Below, piece after piece: positions 58,201 to 64,000 of a DNA stretch of 64,000 nt. The notes under the pieces are model-generated. The model saw only the letters and a list, made by a program, of their open reading frames with translations, was not told the DNA's origin and did not search any database. This DNA comes from Streptomyces sp. S465 (GTDB lineage: Bacteria > Actinomycetota > Actinomycetes > Streptomycetales > Streptomycetaceae): positions 682,001 through 746,000 of the forward strand of contig NZ_CP114036.1 in the NCBI RefSeq assembly GCF_026898115.1, given 5' to 3'. Position 1 is the stretch's first letter. Each line of letters begins with the position of its first letter. The translations under genes and the position numbers were made by a program.

Positions 58201-60467
58201 GGACCAGCTGGTACCCCGCAACCCCCACCCCCCGCACCATCGACCTCCCCACCTACGCCTTCCAACACCAGCACTACTGGCTCGCCCCGCCAGCCCCTCG
58301 CGGCGACGGCCACACCAACGGCCACGACCGGGCCGAGGCCAGGCTCTGGGACGCCATCGAGAAGCTCGACGTCAGCGCCCTCACCAGCACACTCCACCTG
58401 GAGGAGGGCGGCCCCGGCGTCGACGCCCTGCTGCCCGCGCTCCCCGTACTGTCCACCTGGCGGCGCCGGCACCGGGAACGCTCCACCATCGACTCCTGGC
58501 GCTACCGCGTCACGTGGAAGCATCTGCCGGACCCCGCCACCGCGCCGACGCCCAGCGGGACCTGGCTGCTCCTCGTCCCGTCCGGGCTGGAGGAGCACCC
58601 GGCCGTCCACGCCGCCGCACAGGCACTCGACGGCCATGGCGCGGCCCATGAGGTCCTGTCGGTCGATGGCGCGGACGCCCAGCGCGACGCCCTCACTCCC
58701 CAGCTCTCGCACCTGTCCGATGGCGGCACACCCGAGGGCGTGCTGAGTCTGCTCGCCCTCGACCAGACGCCCCACCCCGACCATCCGGCCGTCCCCATGG
58801 GGCTGGCCGCCACGGCCGCTCTTGTCCAGGCCCTCGGCCAGACGGGACTCATGGCGCCCCTGTGGTGTGTCACCCAGGGTGCGGTGGCCGCCGTCGCCAC
58901 CGATCCGCTCCCCCACCCCCACCAGGCGCAGATCTGGGGTATGGGCCGGGTCGCGGCCCTGGAACACCCCCGCCTCTGGGGTGGTCTCATCGACCTCCCG
59001 ACCGTCCTCGACGCCCGCACTCCGGCCCGTATCGCCGCCATGCTGGTGCCCGGTCAGCCCGAGGACCAAGTAGCGATCCGCTCCACCGTCCTCGCCCGCC
59101 GGCTGGAGCGCGCGGTCGGTACCGACACCGTGTCCACCGCGTGGCACCCCACCGGGACGACCTTGATCACCGGTGGCACCGGCGCTCTCGGCGCCCATGT
59201 CGCCCGCTGGCTCGCCCACCGGGGCGCGCCCCACCTCCACCTCATCAGCCGCTCCGGCCCCGACGCCCCCGGCGCCGCGGAACTCACCCAAGAACTCACC
59301 ACCCTGGGCACGACCGTCACCATCACCGCCTGCGACGCCTCCGACCGCACCGCACTCCAACACCTCCTCGACACCATCCCCACCGAACACCCCCTCACCG
59401 CCGTCATCCACACCGCCGGTGTCGCGGAGAACACCCCGCTGGCCGAGCTCGACCCGTCGCGGATCGATGCGGTGCTGCGGCCCAAGGCGCTCGCCGCCAC
59501 CGTGCTCCATGAACTCACCGCGGATCTCGACCTCAGCGCCTTCGTGCTCTTCTCGTCGGGTGCCGCCACGTGGGGCGGTAGCCGACAGCCCTCCTACGCC
59601 GCCGCCAACGCCTACCTCGACGCCCTCGCCGAGCACCGCCGCGCCCGGGGGCTCCCCGCCACCAGCGTGGCCTGGGCGCCGTGGAGCGAGGCGGGCATGG
59701 CCGCCGACGAGGCCGTCGTCGACTACTACCGCCGGCGCGGGATGCGTCCTCTCGACACCGATCTCGCCATCGCCTCGCTCCAGCACTCCCTCGACCACGG
59801 CGACACCACGATCACCATCGCGGACATCGACTGGGAGAGGTTCCCGGCCGGTTTCACCGCACAGCGGCCCAGCCCGCTGCTGTCCGGCCTGGCCGCCGCG
59901 GCGGCGCCCATCGATGTCGTCCCGGACGCCACCGCGGCCATGAGCGGCTCACTTGCCCGGCAACTGGCCGCCGGCACCCCCGCCCAGCGGCATCAGCTTC
60001 TCCTCCATCACATCCGCACGCATGCCGCCGCGATCCTCGGCCACTCCACCGTCGACGCCGTCCCGCCCGCCCAGCCGTTCCAGGAGCTGGGGTTCGACTC
60101 CCTCACGGCGGTCGAATTCGGGCATCGGCTCTCCGCCGCCACCGGTGTCGAGCTTCCGCCCACCCTCGTCTTCGACCACCCCACTCCCAAGGAGCTGGCC
60201 GACTTCCTGCGCGAGCGGCTCGTCGAGGGGGAGCCGGCCTCGGAGGGGCATCTGCTGTCCGAGCTCGACCGGTGGGACGCGGTCTCGGAGCCCTCGGCGG
60301 TGGACGAGGCGGCCCGGCGGCGGATCACCGGGCGGCTGCGGCTGCTGCTGGCCAAGTGGGGTGAAACGGAGGGGGAAACCCGGCGTTCCGCGGCCCACAG
60401 CGAGCTCGAGGCGGCGACAGCGGAAGACATCTTCGACCTCATCTCCGACGAGTTCGGAAAGTCGTGA
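46233..60467 (+). CDS. Modular type I polyketide synthase, three KS-AT-KR-ACP modules
   Basis: This 4744-residue synthase has three extension modules and no loading module. An N-terminal coiled-coil docking segment (NEEKLLDYLKRVTADLRQT, residues 4-33) precedes module 1. KS active-site cysteines are Cys207, Cys1757 and Cys3308, all in VDTACSSS. All ATs have GHSIGE (Ser663, 2213, 3760) and HAFH (763-766, 2313-2316, 3860-3863), which predicts malonyl-CoA. KR Tyr residues are 1358, 2910 and 4455; each has Trp eight residues before it and no LDD motif, which predicts A-type (L-hydroxy). ACP phosphopantetheine serines are 1524, 3077 and 4623 in GFDSL. No DH or ER is present. A C-terminal docking tail (HSELEAATAEDIFDLISDEFGKS) follows. 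It should add three ketide units with retained hydroxyls. Confidence 0.97.
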   Translation: MAGNEEKLLDYLKRVTADLRQTQRRLKDVESAGHEPVAIVGMSCRFPGGVRSAEDLWELVAAERDAISELPTDRNWDLENLFHPDPEHPGTSYTREGGFIDDPAGFDAAFFGISPREALGMAPQQRLALEASWEAIEHAGIDPESLRGSRTGTFIGCDHLDYCSDASQVPEGSAGYFTIGNSASVVSGRVAYALGLEGAAVTVDTACSSSLVALHLACQAIRQGDCDTALAGGVAVMSSTAPFIGFSELRGLAPDGRSKAFSADSDGMTLAEGVGVLLLERLSDARRNGHRVLAVVRGSAVNQDGASNGLTAPNGPSQQRVIRQALANARLSPSDVDAVEAHGTGTTLGDPIEAQALLATYGQDRAEGRPLWLGSIKSNIGHAQMAAGAAGVIKMVMAMRHGVLPASLHIDAPTPHVDWSAGDVRLLTETREWPRAEHPRRAGVSSFGISGTNAHVIVEQAPEEPAAALGTVETEPVHGPVPWVVSARGGEALRGQARALADRVTADPDVSAAEVGWSLLRSRTLFDHRAVLIGQNLEELLAALDALATGEPHPGLVHPGKAADTAGQTVFLFSGQGSQRPGMGADLYNRFPVFAEAFDEVCGLLDPHLEHPLRELVFNHEPEQAALLDHTTYAQTGLFALHIALARLLASAGIHPDVVIGHSIGEIAAAHIAGIFNLPDACHLIAARATLMGQLPPGGSMATIAATPDELAHDLTTHNGHVTIAAHNTPGNTVISGPTEPVTEISAIWAAKGRKTRTLTVSHAFHSPLMDPILKPFRDQISGLTYHPPTIPLISNLTGQPADDHITTPDYWVQHIRQPVHFHQAITHTAPEAGVFLELGPDPTLTTATHHTLHHTDHPTSLITSTLTRKHPDTHALTHTLAHLHTTGANVDWTSWFPTDPAPRVVGLPTYAFQHQRFWLSPPAARTSFEGAAEDPAEAQLWHAIEELDVDALSSTLQLEEGGPGVDALLPALPVLSAWRRRHRERSTIDSWRYRTTWQQLPDPATPALTGTWLVVAPTGQLEHATVRVTVQALQAHGATALPHAVDTHDIDRAALRERLDRLTEDARPAGVISLLALDQNPLTGHPAVPAGLAATTALLQALGDAGISAPLWCLTQGAVATGRNDLLPHPEQAQIWGLGRVAALEHPQRWGGLIDLPATMTHHTAGRLAALLVPEQSEDQVAIRTTGTYARRLVRVPAADTSPAPWEPSGTTLITGGTGGLGAQIARWLAHRGAPHLHLISRSGPEAPGAAELSEELTALGTAVTITACDASDRTALQHLLDTIPAEHPLTAVVHTAGTMELGQIDELDPGRLQSVLRSKALAATHLHALTQKLDLTAFVLFSSNAATWGSGRQAAYAAANTYLDALAAHRRARGLAATSLAWGPWGEAGMAADQHTLSHLKRRGLSPLSTDLAIKSLHHALTHHDTAVTIADVDWEKFGRTFTAQRPSPFLSRLMTSSAEPTTPAAAADGNPLRQQLGSAPAAQRHQILVRHIQTLAAAILGHSGLDAIAPVQPFQELGFDSLTAVELRNQLATTTGLSLAPALVFDHPTPNALATYLCAELAGQKAAVTPHTPSASAAADGEPIAIVGMACRYPGGVRSPEGLWELVVAGRDAIGGMPTDRDWDLATLFDPDPERLGTSYAREGGFLHDAAGFDAAFFGISPREALAMDPQQRLLLETAWETFESAGLDRDTLAGSDTGVFTGGTYQGYGASGSSSAQEVEGYLLAGGTPSVMSGRVAYAFGLEGPAVTVDTACSSSLVAMHLAAQALRQGECSMALAGGVTVMATPTTFIEFSRQRGLAADGRCKPFASAADGTGWGEGAGLLLLERLSDARRNGHRVLAVIRGSAVNQDGTSNGLTAPNGPSQQRVIGQALANARLSPAEVDVVEGHGTGTTLGDPIEAQALLATYGQDRPEGRPLWLGSIKSNIGHTQAAAGVAGVIKMVMAMRHGVLPASLHIDAPTPHVDWSAGDVRLLTEAREWPRAEHPRRAGVSSFGISGTNAHVIVEQAPEEPAATLGTVETEPVHGPVPWVVSARGGEALRGQARALADRVTADSEATPAEVGWSLLRSRTLFDHRAVLIGQNREELLAALEALATGEPHPGLVHPGKAADTAGQTVFLFSGQGSQRPGMGADLYNRFPVFAEAFDEVCGLLDPHLEHPLRELVFSHEPEQAALLDHTTYAQTGLFALHIALARLLASAGIHPDVVIGHSIGEIAAAHIAGVFNLPDACHLIAARATLMGQLPPGGSMATIAATPDELAHDLTTHNGHVTIAAHNTPGNTVISGPTEPVTEISAIWAAKGRKTRTLTVSHAFHSPLMDPILKPFRDQISGLTYHPPTIPLISNLTGQPADDHITTPDYWVQHIRQPVHFHQAITHTAPQTRIFLELGPDPTLTTATHHTLHHTTHQPTPLITSTLTRKHPDTHALTHTLARLHTTGANVDWTSWYPATPTPRTIDLPTYAFQHQHYWLSSASSADPAHPTPTEAALVDREFWEAVEREDLEALAATIDSPADQQPMLSAVLPTLSAWRRHHREQSVISSWRYQTVWKPLSAPSTPPALAGTWLLIIPAGQSDHPAVATAGHALASHGATPLHHVVDTRAIDRDALVAHLSRLTVEGGFAGVLSLLALDEEPHPEYAAVPSGLAATITLVQALGDAEIPAPLWCLTQGAVATGPGDPLPGPRQAQAWGLGRAAALEHPRRWGGLIDLPTAIDHHTAGRLAALLAPGQPEDQTAIRATGSYARRLRRAGTPTTAPRTWQPTGTTLITGGTGALGAHVARWLAHRGAPHLHLISRSGPEAPGAAELTQELTTLGTTVTITACDASDRTALQRLLDTIPTEHPLTAVIHTAGTSDTELIANLGPERLQYVLGAKALAAAHLHELTQGLDLSAFVLFSSGAAAWGGSRQGAYAAANTYLDALAAHRRARGLAATSLAWGPWGEAGMAADETALSFYGRRGLSPLSPDLAVASLQHALDHRDTTIAVADIDWERFPTAFTAQRPSPLFDDLIAVTENPAGRPTGASTATSLQQRLSDCTPDQQHQLLLERIQSLAASILGHSGPDAIPPAQPFQELGFDSLTAVELRNQLATATGIDLAPTLVFDHPTPNGLATYLRGELTGRRTDVPAHSPVAAAQDEPIAIVGMACHYPGDAHSPKDLWDLVTAHRDAIAEMPTDRNWDLNALYHPDPDHAGTSYVREGGFLHQAAEFDPAFFGISPREAIAMDPQQRLLLETAWETFENAGLDRDTLAGSNTGVFAGVTSQDYLSLTGDTASDVEGYVATGNIGSVVSGRVAYSFGLEGPAVTVDTACSSSLVAMHLAAQALRQGECTLALAGGVTVMATPGAFIEFSRQRGLAPDARCKPFAAAADGMVWGEGVGLVLLERLSDARRNGHRVLAVVRGSAVNQDGTSNGLTAPNGPSQQRVIRQALANARLTPADVDAVEAHGTGTTLGDPIEAQALLATYGQDRPEGRPLWLGSIKSNIGHTQAAAGVAGVIKMVMAMRHGVLPASLHIDAPTPHVDWDAGDLRLLTEPVPWPQGERPRRAGVSSFGISGTNAHLILEQVPEPIEPAPVSNAGGVVPWVISAQSDAALRGQARALTRRIMDDPEVRAAEVGWSLLRSRTLFDHRAVLIGQNQEELLAGLEALATGQPHPGLVHPGKAADTAGQTVFLFSGQGSQRPGMGADLYNRFPVFAEAFDEVCGLLDPHLEHPLRELVFNPEAEQAALLDHTTYAQTGLFALHIALARLLASAGIHPDVVIGHSIGEIAAAHIAGVFNLPDACHLIAARATLMGQLPPGGSMATIAATPDELAHDLTTHNGHVTIAAHNTPGNTVISGPTEPVTEISTLWATKGRKTRTLTVSHAFHSPLMDPILKPFRDQISGLTYHPPTIPLISNLTGQPADDHITTPDYWVQHIRQPVHFHQAITHTAPEAGIFLELGPDPTLTTATHHTLHHTDHPTPLITSTLTRKHPDTHALTHTLARLHTTGANVDWTSWYPATPTPRTIDLPTYAFQHQHYWLAPPAPRGDGHTNGHDRAEARLWDAIEKLDVSALTSTLHLEEGGPGVDALLPALPVLSTWRRRHRERSTIDSWRYRVTWKHLPDPATAPTPSGTWLLLVPSGLEEHPAVHAAAQALDGHGAAHEVLSVDGADAQRDALTPQLSHLSDGGTPEGVLSLLALDQTPHPDHPAVPMGLAATAALVQALGQTGLMAPLWCVTQGAVAAVATDPLPHPHQAQIWGMGRVAALEHPRLWGGLIDLPTVLDARTPARIAAMLVPGQPEDQVAIRSTVLARRLERAVGTDTVSTAWHPTGTTLITGGTGALGAHVARWLAHRGAPHLHLISRSGPDAPGAAELTQELTTLGTTVTITACDASDRTALQHLLDTIPTEHPLTAVIHTAGVAENTPLAELDPSRIDAVLRPKALAATVLHELTADLDLSAFVLFSSGAATWGGSRQPSYAAANAYLDALAEHRRARGLPATSVAWAPWSEAGMAADEAVVDYYRRRGMRPLDTDLAIASLQHSLDHGDTTITIADIDWERFPAGFTAQRPSPLLSGLAAAAAPIDVVPDATAAMSGSLARQLAAGTPAQRHQLLLHHIRTHAAAILGHSTVDAVPPAQPFQELGFDSLTAVEFGHRLSAATGVELPPTLVFDHPTPKELADFLRERLVEGEPASEGHLLSELDRWDAVSEPSAVDEAARRRITGRLRLLLAKWGETEGETRRSAAHSELEAATAEDIFDLISDEFGKS
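47340..48905 (+). repeat. PKS internal repeat, module 1 copy (KS end, linker and AT)
   Basis: This stretch is nearly base-identical to 51990-53555 in module 2 at a constant offset of 4650 bases. The later AT part also matches module 3. The AT core uses A-ending codons and C-rich runs unlike the rest of the gene. Confidence 0.9.
51990..53640 (+). repeat. PKS internal repeat, module 2 copy
   Basis: Matches module 1 (47340-48905) from the KS end through the AT, and matches module 3 (57062-58280, offset 4641) through the AT and also through the post-AT linker to about 53640. Confidence 0.9.
57062..58280 (+). repeat. PKS internal repeat, module 3 copy
   Basis: Begins inside the KS-AT linker, at the phrase GGAGGTCGGATGGTCGCTGC, and is near-identical to module 2 through the AT and the post-AT linker. 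Its KS-side flank is diverged, so the shared tract is shorter on the left than that between modules 1 and 2. Confidence 0.9.
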
Positions 60468-60514
60468 GCCCGATGACCCCCATCCTCCGCGACGCGCCAA
60501 GGAGCCTCCGCTAG

Positions 60515-63500
60515 ATGTCGAACGAAGAGAAGCTTCTCGACCACCTGAAGTGGGTCACGGCCGAGTTGCGCCAGACCCGTGAGCGTCTGCGGGAGGCCGA
60601 GTCCGCCGAGCCGGAGCCCATCGCGATCGTCGGCATGGCCTGCCGCTATCCGGGTGGGGTGCGGTCGCCGGAGGAGCTGTGGCGGCTGGTGCGGGACGGT
60701 GCGGACGCCGTCTCCGGCTTCCCCACGGACCGGGGGTGGGACACCGAGGAGCTGTTCGACCCGGATCCCGAGAGCTACGGGAAGTCCTACGTGGACCAGG
60801 GCGGGTTCTGCTACGACGCGACCGCATTCGACGCGGCCTTCTTCGACATCAGCCCCCGCGAGGCCCAGGCCATGGATCCGCAGCAGCGACTGCTGCTGGA
60901 GACCGCGTGGGAGGCGTTCGAACGCGCCGGACTCAGCCGGGAGTCGCTGAGCGGCAGCAACACCGGTGTGTACGCCGGGGTGGGTTCGCATGACTATCTG
61001 TCGGTCATCGGCGACATCACCAGCGAGGTGGAGGGCTACGTCGGCGCCGGGAACCTCGGCAGTGTGGTGTCCGGCCGGGTCGCGTACGCACTCGGCCTCG
61101 AGGGCCCGGCGGTCACGGTGGACACCGCGTGTTCCTCGTCACTGGTCGCCGTCCATCTGGCCTGTCAGGCGCTGCGGCAGGGCGAATGCGATCTGGCCCT
61201 GGCCGGCGGGGTGGCCGTGATGGCCACACCCGGCGCCTTCATCGAGTTCTCCCGGCAGCGTGGCATGGCCCCGGACGGCCGCTGCAAGCCATTCGCGGCG
61301 GCCGCCGACGGCACCGGCTGGGGCGAGGGCGCCGGGCTGATCGTTCTGGAGCGCCTGTGTGAGGCGCGGCGCCGCCATCGTCGCGTCCTCGGGGTGATCC
61401 GGGGTTCGGCGGTCAACCAGGACGGCGCCAGCAACGGCCTCACGGCGCCGAACGGGCCCTCCCAGCAAAGGGTGATCCGGCAGGCGCTGGCCAATGCGCG
61501 GCTGTCCACCGCCGAGGTGGACGCGGTCGACGGACACGGCACCGGGACCACCCTCGGCGACCCGATCGAGGCCCAGGCGCTGCTGGCCACGTACGGCCAG
61601 GGCAGGCCGGAGGGACGTCCGCTGTGGCTGGGCTCGGTCAAGTCCAACATCGGGCACACCCAGGCCGCCGCCGGTGCGGCCAGTGTGATCAAAATGGTGA
61701 TGGCGATGCGGCATGAGCTGCTGCCCGCCTCACTGCACATCGATGAGCCGACGCCCCACGCCGACTGGACGTCGGGTGCGGTGCGGCTGCTGACCGAGCC
61801 GGTTCCCTGGCCGCGTGGGGACCGTCCGCGCCGGGCCGGGGTGTCCGCGTTCGGCATCTCGGGGACGAACGCCCATCTGATCCTGGAGCAGGCCCCCGAG
61901 GAGACCGGAACCGACCCCGAACCCGACACCTCGCACAACGACGGCACGGTCACCCCCGATGTGGTGCCATGGGTGGTGTCCGGGCGCGGCACCCACGCAT
62001 TGCGCGGCCAGGCACGAGCACTGGCCGAGCGGGTAACCGCCGACACCACCCTCTCACCGACAGACGTCGGATGGTCACTGATCACCACCCGATCCGTCTT
62101 CGACAACCGCGCCGTCATCGTCGGCCACAACCGCGACGAACTCCTCGCCGGACTCAACGCCCTCACCACCGGCGAAACCCACCCCAGCCTCATCCAACCC
62201 ACCACCACAAGCAACCCGGGCACAGACGGCACCGGACCCGTCCTGGTCTTCCCCGGCCAAGGCTCACAATGGCTCGGCATGGGCGCCGGACTCCTGGACG
62301 CCTCACCCGCCTTCGCCACCCGCATCGCCGAGTGCGAACAAGCCCTCACCCCACACATCGACTGGTCACTGACCGACGTCCTGCGCGGCGGAATCAACGC
62401 CGCCGACCTCACCCGCGTCGACGTCGTCCAACCCGCCCTCTGGGCCATCATGATCTCCCTCGCCACCGTATGGGACCACCACGGCCTCACCCCCACCGCC
62501 GTCATCGGCCACAGCCAAGGCGAAATCGCCGCCGCCTGCGTCGCCGGAGCCCTCACCCTCGACGAAGGCGCCCGCATCGTCGCACTCCGCTCCCAAGCCC
62601 TACGCCGCCTCGCCGGCCACGGCGCCATGGCCTCCCTGACCATCAACCCCCACCACGCCACCACATTCCTCACCAACCTCGGCACCCACGCAGCAGACGT
62701 CGCCATCGCCGCCATCAACGGACCCGGCTCCATCGTCATCTCCGGACCACCCGACCAAATCACCCACACCATCACCGCCTGCGAACGCACCGGCCACCGC
62801 GCCCGACTGATCGACGTCGACTACGCCTCCCACAGCGCCCAGGTCGATGAGATCGCGGAGGAGCTGAAGGAGGTGCTGTGCGGTATCGAACCCGTCCAGG
62901 CGGAGGTGGCGTTCTACTCGACGGTCACCGGGGCCCGCATGGACACCAGCGGGCTCGACACCGCCTACTGGGTGACGAACCTCCGCGAACAGGTGCGCTT
63001 CGCCGACGCCGTACGCGCCCTGCTGGACGACGGCCACCGCGTGTTCATCGAGGCCAGCACCCACCCCGTCCTCACCATCGGCATGCAGGAGACCTTCGAG
63101 GAAGCCGGTGTGCCCGCGGTCACGGTGCCGACCCTGCGACGCGACCACGGCGACCACGCGCAGTTGATGCGGTCGGTGGCGCAGGCGTTCACCGCGGGCG
63201 TCGAGGTGGACTGGACCCGCTGGTTCCGCGCCGACCCCACGCCCCGCGTCATCGACCTGCCGACGTACGCCTTCCAGCGCCGGCGGTACTGGCTGGACGG
63301 GCGTGGTGGCCACAGTGGCGACCCGGGCGATCTCGGGCTGGGGTGTGCCGGGCATCCGCTGCTCGGCGCCGCCGTGGAGCTCGCCGAGGGCGGTGCCCAT
63401 GTGCTCACCGGCCGGCTGTCCCCGCGGAACCATCCGTGGCTGAACGACCACCGGGTGCTGGACACCATCCTGCTGCCGGGCACCGCCTTCGCCGAACTCG

Positions 63501-64000
63501 CCCTGCACGCGGCCGTGCGGACCGGCTGTGACCATGTGGCGGAGCTGACCCTGCACGCGCCGCTGGTGATTCCGGAGGGTGAGGCGGTCGATGTGCAGAT
63601 CGCCGTGGCCGCGCCCGATCACACCGGGGAACGGCCGATCACGGTGCATGCGCGGCCGGCGGCCGACGACGCCGGCGACGCGGCCTGGACCCGGCATGCC
63701 ACCGGGGCGCTGGCCACCTCGGCCACGGCCGGCTCCTCGGCGCTCGACGGTGCCTGGCCGCCACCGGGGGCCACGCCGCTGCCCGTCGAGGACTTCTATC
63801 GGCGGCTCGCCGACCACGGCTACCACTACGGACCGTCCTTCCAGGGGCTCACCGCCGCCTGGCGGCTGGACGGCGATGTCTACGCCGAGGTGTCCCTGCC
63901 CGAGGGGGAGCGCGCCGGCGCGGCCGCGTACGGTATCCATCCCGCCCTGTTCGACGCCGCGCTGCACGCCCGCGCGCTGGACGTCGACCCGGACTCCGAG
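60515..64000 (+). CDS. Modular type I polyketide synthase, 3' truncated by the window (KS-AT-DH...)
   Basis: The visible 1162 residues start with a docking segment ([19 protein letters not shown]) almost the same as that of the previous PKS. The KS is complete (Cys206 in [16 protein letters not shown] [12 protein letters not shown]). The AT has GHSQGE (Ser667) and YASH (770-773), which predicts methylmalonyl-CoA. A DH domain begins near residue 946; its first catalytic motif reads [10 protein letters not shown] (His979), with Asp983 in the position where the family usually has Gly, and the second-motif Asp is Asp1147. KR and ACP must lie beyond the window. The gene starts 47 bp after the previous stop with GGAG ten bases upstream. 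It is the next unit of the same cluster. Confidence 0.95.
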   Translation, partial: MSNEEKLLDHLKWVTAELRQTRERLREAESAEPEPIAIVGMACRYPGGVRSPEELWRLVRDGADAVSGFPTDRGWDTEELFDPDPESYGKSYVDQGGFCYDATAFDAAFFDISPREAQAMDPQQRLLLETAWEAFERAGLSRESLSGSNTGVYAGVGSHDYLSVIGDITSEVEGYVGAGNLGSVVSGRVAYALGLEGPAVTVDTACSSSLVAVHLACQALRQGECDLALAGGVAVMATPGAFIEFSRQRGMAPDGRCKPFAAAADGTGWGEGAGLIVLERLCEARRRHRRVLGVIRGSAVNQDGASNGLTAPNGPSQQRVIRQALANARLSTAEVDAVDGHGTGTTLGDPIEAQALLATYGQGRPEGRPLWLGSVKSNIGHTQAAAGAASVIKMVMAMRHELLPASLHIDEPTPHADWTSGAVRLLTEPVPWPRGDRPRRAGVSAFGISGTNAHLILEQAPEETGTDPEPDTSHNDGTVTPDVVPWVVSGRGTHALRGQARALAERVTADTTLSPTDVGWSLITTRSVFDNRAVIVGHNRDELLAGLNALTTGETHPSLIQPTTTSNPGTDGTGPVLVFPGQGSQWLGMGAGLLDASPAFATRIAECEQALTPHIDWSLTDVLRGGINAADLTRVDVVQPALWAIMISLATVWDHHGLTPTAVIGHSQGEIAAACVAGALTLDEGARIVALRSQALRRLAGHGAMASLTINPHHATTFLTNLGTHAADVAIAAINGPGSIVISGPPDQITHTITACERTGHRARLIDVDYASHSAQVDEIAEELKEVLCGIEPVQAEVAFYSTVTGARMDTSGLDTAYWVTNLREQVRFADAVRALLDDGHRVFIEASTHPVLTIGMQETFEEAGVPAVTVPTLRRDHGDHAQLMRSVAQAFTAGVEVDWTRWFRADPTPRVIDLPTYAFQRRRYWLDGRGGHSGDPGDLGLGCAGHPLLGAAVELAEGGAHVLTGRLSPRNHPWLNDHRVLDTILLPGTAFAELALHAAVRTGCDHVAELTLHAPLVIPEGEAVDVQIAVAAPDHTGERPITVHARPAADDAGDAAWTRHATGALATSATAGSSALDGAWPPPGATPLPVEDFYRRLADHGYHYGPSFQGLTAAWRLDGDVYAEVSLPEGERAGAAAYGIHPALFDAALHARALDVDPDSE

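Noticed and set aside
46233..60467. Possible hidden DH domains in PKS modules 1-3
   Set aside because: The roughly 290 residues between AT and the KR core fit the KR structural subdomain; no HxxxGxxxxP motif occurs there.
60579..60950. Short plus-strand frames within the second PKS gene
   Set aside because: They are shadows; the true frame starts at 60515 and stays open to the window end with KS, AT and DH motifs.

Overview
The base composition (very high GC, GC-rich third codon positions, GTG starts, many 4-bp ATGA overlaps) and the gene families point to a Streptomyces chromosome, probably an arm or arm-proximal region. Examples are a 2-methylisoborneol operon, MmyB-type XRE regulator, modular type I PKS, TerD, BlaI and DUF4291. 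The species cannot be named from the sequence alone.

Layout. 1-2986: 3' part of a formate dehydrogenase operon (molybdopterin subunit cut by the window edge, four-cluster Fe-S subunit, NrfD-type membrane subunit). 3095-6753: DUF4291 gene, a possible gene remnant, the 2-methylisoborneol pair (GPP C-methyltransferase and MIB synthase) without its usual cyclic-nucleotide-binding partner, and a divergent YchJ-like gene. 6913-16326: a large secreted phosphodiester glycosidase/phosphoesterase, an integrase-like protein, a YfcE-type phosphoesterase, an MFS exporter, DoxX, a hypothetical, and a regulator/hydrolase pair. 16679-19705: 6-phosphogluconate dehydrogenase converging on an MFS gene, with a strong hairpin and a 20-bp tandem array between them. 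19783-25402: xdhC divergent from a three-subunit molybdenum hydroxylase (yagTSR type) plus a TetR regulator, with a perfect palindrome over the yagT-like start. 25591-31796: a secreted hypothetical, an acyltransferase co-transcribed with a REC/GGDEF-like/GT2 fusion, a 600-bp intergenic region with a SARP-like 11-bp repeat ladder, and an FAD monooxygenase. 31850-37714: an ABC permease with a hydrolase-ABC ATPase fusion, then a divergent VWA/secreted-partner operon. 37871-46191: TerD, BlaI, a stress-protein-like gene, small hypotheticals, ArsC-like protein, acyl-CoA synthetase, an unrecognised two-part protein, a divergent M28 peptidase lacking expected zinc ligands, and a secreted lipocalin-like protein.

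46233-64000: left edge of a modular type I PKS cluster that continues past the window. The first protein (4744 aa) has three KS-AT-KR-ACP modules, all malonyl-type AT and A-type KR, so it should add a run of three like-configured beta-hydroxyls. The second begins a module with a methylmalonyl-type AT and a DH domain. The three AT regions are near-identical in DNA and form a mosaic between modules, which suggests recent duplication or gene conversion.

The most promising leads for something undescribed are the REC-GGDEF-GT2 fusion with its acyltransferase, the hydrolase-ABC fusion, the VWA pair, the zinc-ligand-deficient M28 protein, the palindrome at the molybdenum hydroxylase promoter and the SARP-like repeats upstream of the monooxygenase. 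I saw no tRNA, rRNA, CRISPR array, insertion sequence or replication origin.
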